NCBI GenBank assembly: GCA_026122225.1
Contig: JANEZZ010000983.1
Location: 558,001-622,000, forward strand
Source of the DNA: Heloderma charlesbogerti
Lineage: Eukaryota > Chordata > Lepidosauria > Squamata > Helodermatidae
Direction of reading: 5' to 3'
DNA: 64,000 nucleotides
Shown piece by piece: positions 61,340-64,000 of this stretch. Numbering within the stretch: the stretch's first letter is position 1; the number at the start of each line of letters is the position of its first letter. A model generated the notes under the pieces. It saw only the letters and a list, made by a program, of their open reading frames with translations, was not told the DNA's origin and searched no databases. A program made the position numbers and the translations under genes.

Positions 61340-62301
61340 TAGGGATGGCGGAGAATTCCACCACGGATTGCAGTGAGGCCAGATTCTTTAGAATCCGGTC
61401 CCCTGGAATCCGTGGCAGAATGGCCTCCTGCCCCCCCGCCCCCCCTGCGGAATCCCCCCGGGACGGCATTTACCTGGGGTGGATTTGGCGGTGGCGGCAG
61501 TGGATTCAGCGGCGGCAGCTCCGGTGGCGGCTGGTCTCCTGGCCGGCCGCGGCAGGGCTGCTGCTGCCGCCATTGCCATCCTTGCACTGTGATAGGCTAC
61601 GTAAGAATTTACGTAGCCTATCACGACTAACATAACCCCCCCCCGCAGTGTATGCAAATGGCGGCGGCTACGGCGGCTGCCATTTGCGTGGTCTATTTTT
61701 CGCCGACTTATCTTACGTCAATATTAACATAAGATAAAATGGTGAAAAAAAGGGGGAACGCAAATAGCGTAGTGGACGCTATTTGCATTCCTTTATTTTT
61801 CCCCGTTCTGGCCTACGTAAATATTTACATAGGCTAGAACGGCGAAAAATAAAGGAACGCAAATAGCGTCCACTACGCTATTTGCGTTCCCCTTTTTTTC
61901 CGCCATTTTATCTTACCTAAATATTGACGTAAGATAAGTTGGTGAAAAATAGGCCACGCAAATGGCGGCCGCCATAGCCGCCGCCATTTGCGTATGCTGC
62001 GGGTTTTTTTTTTTCTACATTAGCCGTGATAGGCTACGTAAATTCTTACATAGCCTATTACGGCTGTCTAGCTGGACGCAAATGGCAGCCACTACAGCGT
62101 CCGCCATTTGCGTCCGCACCGGGCCATCCGCAGCCGGAAATCCGGCTGTGGAAGGCCCTGGCTGGCTGCTCCACAGCCTGGCCACAGAGCGGAGCTGGCC
62201 ATCGAGGATTCCAGGGGGGAGGATCGGATTGCCTCCCCCCCGCCGTCGAGGATTCTGCGAGGAGGGATGGAGCAAAGGTAAGTGACTTTTGTACATCCCT
62301 A
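61340..62301 (-). mobile_element. Palindromic hAT MITE, copy C (expanded, most symmetrical form)
   Basis: The ends TAGGGATG and CATCCCTA are perfect inverted repeats, with an 8-bp TSD ATAATGAC (61332-61339 and 62302-62309). Removing the element and one TSD restores the transposase frame. Compared with copies A and B it is in the opposite orientation: its right end (minus strand TAGGGATGTACAAAAG) matches their left end, and its left subterminal hairpin (CCACGGATT to AATCCGTGG) matches their right one. It carries no transposase. Confidence 0.9.
61589..62115. repeat. Hierarchical palindrome: nine hairpins arranged symmetrically, plus one extra
   Basis: Modules: H1 61589-61624 (GATAGGCTACGTA arms), H2 61654-61687 (GCAAATGGCGGC arms), H3 61707-61736 (CTTATCTTACGT arms), H4 61759-61786 (CGCAAATAGCG arms), H5 61804-61841 (CGTTCTGGCCTACGTAAATA arms), H4 61858-61886, H3 61908-61937, H2 61957-61992, H1 62021-62065, and an extra H2 at 62074-62115. 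Each is a palindrome, and the pairs sit at about 50, 100, 152 and 218 bases either side of 61822. The linkers between modules also match as inverted copies. Confidence 0.9.
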
Positions 62302-62849
62302 ATAATGACCCAAAATATACAGCAAAAGCTACCCAAGAGTTTCTCAAGGCAAAGAAGTGGGATGTTCTTCAATGGCCAAGTCAGTCACCTGATCTCCACC
62401 CAATAGAGCATGCTTTTCACTTACTGAAGACAAGACTGAAGGCAGAAAGACCCACAAACAAGCAGCAGCTGAATGCAGCTGCAGTAAAGGCCTGGCAAAG
62501 CATCTCGATGGAGGAAACTCAGCATTTGGTCATGTCCATGGGTTCCAGACTTCAGCCAGTCATTGACTGCAAAGGATTTTCCTCCAGGTTTTAAAGGCAG
62601 TCCTTAAGTTTGATATGATGTTGGTTTGTTCCATTACTTATGAGCCACCAACGATGGGTGTGTGTGTATGCCACTGGCTGTCCTTCCTGAATGGTTAGTG
62701 CCCCACTTTTGTCAAACCCCTTGAATTACAGCTGGAAGTTCTGACTTTGCTCCCATCTGGGTGTGTTTCCTTTCGACTTCAATGTGGTGGTGTACAGAGG
62801 CCAACTGCCAAAACAGTCATCCTTGCTCCAATATATCTGGCCCTGACTG

Positions 62850-63385
62850 TAGCTCAGACAAAGAAATAATAAAAAGCCCTGAATGATGTTGCCAGAGTAA
62901 AGCACTTTTACATCTTGATGGTTTCAATAGTAATGGATTAGGAAGTGGTTGAGCTGGGCTGGCCACCTCGTGGCTGCTTTGTGTGCAAGTAGATAATGTT
63001 TTCTGATGTCATGCTACCTGCTATCCCATGGAATTGGTGTGTCCTCAGTGCAAGGCTAGAAGGGCTATTCAAACTTTGGGTAACCTAAACCTTCGAAAGA
63101 ATATTGTTGTAGTCCCAAATTTTGGGACCCGCATTCATCACAGCAAATTAGACTGAAATCCTAAACACATTCCCTAGGCGGTAAGCCCCAATGAACATAG
63201 TGGGCCGCTTTTCTCAGTAAACATGTCTAGAGTTGCACTAGTAACCTATTGGCAATTGTTGCTCCCTGTTTCAGTTCCTGCTGCCCTTAACATGGGAAAG
63301 ATGATGTGTGAGCGGTGAAGTGTCCTTGGAACACGGCTCTTATCGAGTCCCTGCTCTCACTGCCTTCCTGCACTTAGCTTTATGT
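62850..63385. other. Unassigned intergenic sequence
   Basis: No feature was recognised apart from a short dispersed piece near 63170-63215. Confidence 0.35.
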
Positions 63386-63517
63386 CAGGGATGGGGAAAG
63401 TGTGACCTTCCAGGTGTTGTTGGACTAAAACTCCCCTCACCATTAGCTATGCTGCCTAAGGCTGATAGGGAATTGCAGTGCAACAACATCCGGAGGGCCA
63501 CTTATTCCCTACCCCTG
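63386..63517. repeat. Palindromic MITE, family 1 variant
   Basis: CAGGGATGGGGAAAGTGTGA on the left and ATTCCCTACCCCTG on the right are inverted, with a GGACTAAAACTCCC arm. Confidence 0.6.
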
Positions 63518-63850
63518 TGTTATGTAGACCAGCCAGGAGTAGTGCTGGGCACATCTTTATGCTAGGGCTCCTCCGCTTCTACTAAATTTGGAGCGGTGGA
63601 GCTATTGAACAAGACAAGGCACATGCCCTGGTATCAAAGACATCCTCAGCTGATGTCACAGATGGACTTTTGAGCTTTGGGCCACACATCTGACTGCTTA
63701 AAGACCAGGAAGCAACAGGTAAACACAAACAGACTGATGTAAAATAACACTACAGATGTTGTGGGCAATTTAATGTAAGTTAAAAATAAATGGGTTGAGC
63801 AGTTTGGGAGGTTGTAGAAGACCAGATAGACAACATTTTTGGCAAGAGAG

Positions 63851-64000
63851 AATGACTGGGTTCACACAACACGATAAACCAGCCTCAAGGGTTGAGTTGG
63901 GTTGTTGTTGAAACATGGGTTATCATGTCTGAACCCAGCCGTGATTACAAACCATGGTTTGTTAACCACAAACAACCCACAATTCACAACCCAACAACAA
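63851..64000. repeat. Partial palindromic MITE cut by the window edge
   Basis: CTGGGTTCACACAACACG and CATGTCTGAACCCAG are inverted. GGTTTGTTAACCACAAACAACC resembles the repeat at 25890-26260. Confidence 0.45.

Larger units (their letters stand above)
60588..62594 (+). pseudogene. Tc1-like transposase, frameshifted, with stops and nested insertion
   Basis: From ATG 60588 (MRSKEVSIRVKEA) a frameshift occurs before about 60670, then the helix-turn-helix region reads VELANTTVWNILKKKE, with a GRPRK hook and a second HTH (STSTVKKQLYE). After a TGA at 61019-61021 comes the first catalytic motif LWTDETKIN, then further stops, and VILQRDND just before the nested element. After 62301 it resumes with PKYTAKATQEFL, then SPDLHPIEHAFHLLK, giving the second and third acidic residues of the DDE triad. 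The transposase would cut and paste the element at TA sites; this copy cannot. Confidence 0.85.
60279..62849 (+). mobile_element. Tc1/mariner transposon (IR/DR-type), split by a nested hAT MITE
   Basis: The right end reads, on the minus strand, TA then CAGTCAGGGCCAGA; the left end has ATCAGGGCCAGA with two mismatches. The long inverted repeats (over 170 bases) include TTGGCAGTTGGCCTC and GCTGTAATTCAAGGGGTTT on both sides, with a deletion in the left one. Without the nested 962-base hAT and its TSD the element is about 1.6 kb, normal for Tc1. The terminal sequence recalls Tc1 families of fish and frogs. Confidence 0.85.

Noticed and set aside
61589..62115. CRISPR-like array of regularly spaced repeats
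   Set aside because: The genome is vertebrate, the modules differ in sequence and are mirror-arranged rather than direct repeats, and the whole lies within hAT termini and TSD.

Overview
The window looks like nuclear DNA from a squamate reptile (lizard or snake). The evidence is two nearly full-length RTE-BovB LINEs, a tRNA-derived SINE whose tail resembles BovB, a SPIN-like hAT element, CR1/L2-type LINE fragments, and many palindromic MITEs of the kind common in squamate genomes. The species cannot be fixed from sequence alone. No calls rest on database searches; family names come from recognised motifs, terminal repeats and target-site duplications (TSDs) read directly in the sequence.

The only host gene recognised is at the left edge: exon 1 of a LONRF1-like gene on the minus strand (671-1289), inside a CpG island (about 560-1760). 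The rest of that gene lies left of the window. A TATA/GC-box/E-box cluster on the plus strand at 1689-1724 could drive divergent transcription. To the right, the remaining 62 kb appears to be intergenic and repeat-rich.

Right of the island, 2.6-9 kb holds a CR1-type LINE 3' end, SINEs and a long stretch of unassigned sequence. From 9.0 to 12.1 kb is a three-level nest: a MITE, an L1 fragment inserted beside it with a 14-bp TSD, and a SPIN-like hAT with a GC-rich interior inserted into the L1 with an 8-bp TSD. From 15.8 to 19 kb are Harbinger-like and hAT-type MITEs, including two copies of an unusual palindromic hAT family. From 20.7 to 36 kb are LINE and SINE fragments and MITEs.

From 36.3 to 45.1 kb two BovB copies lie tail to tail, each with TSDs and an uninterrupted-length ORF frame of exactly 3,144 bp broken by one nonsense codon, at a different site in each. 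From 45.4 to 48.4 kb is a PIF/Harbinger element with two converging decayed genes, a Myb/SANT-like protein (plus strand, with a small intron) and a HARBI1-like transposase (minus strand). From 60.3 to 62.8 kb is a Tc1-like transposon whose transposase is split at its second catalytic aspartate motif by a third copy of the palindromic hAT family.

The most unusual feature is the core of that hAT family. At 61589-62065 nine hairpin modules are arranged as H1-H2-H3-H4-H5-H4-H3-H2-H1, so each module is itself a palindrome and the whole array is also a palindrome about position 61822. A shorter copy (17378-17839) and a second long copy (18002-18925) suggest growth of the array by palindrome expansion.
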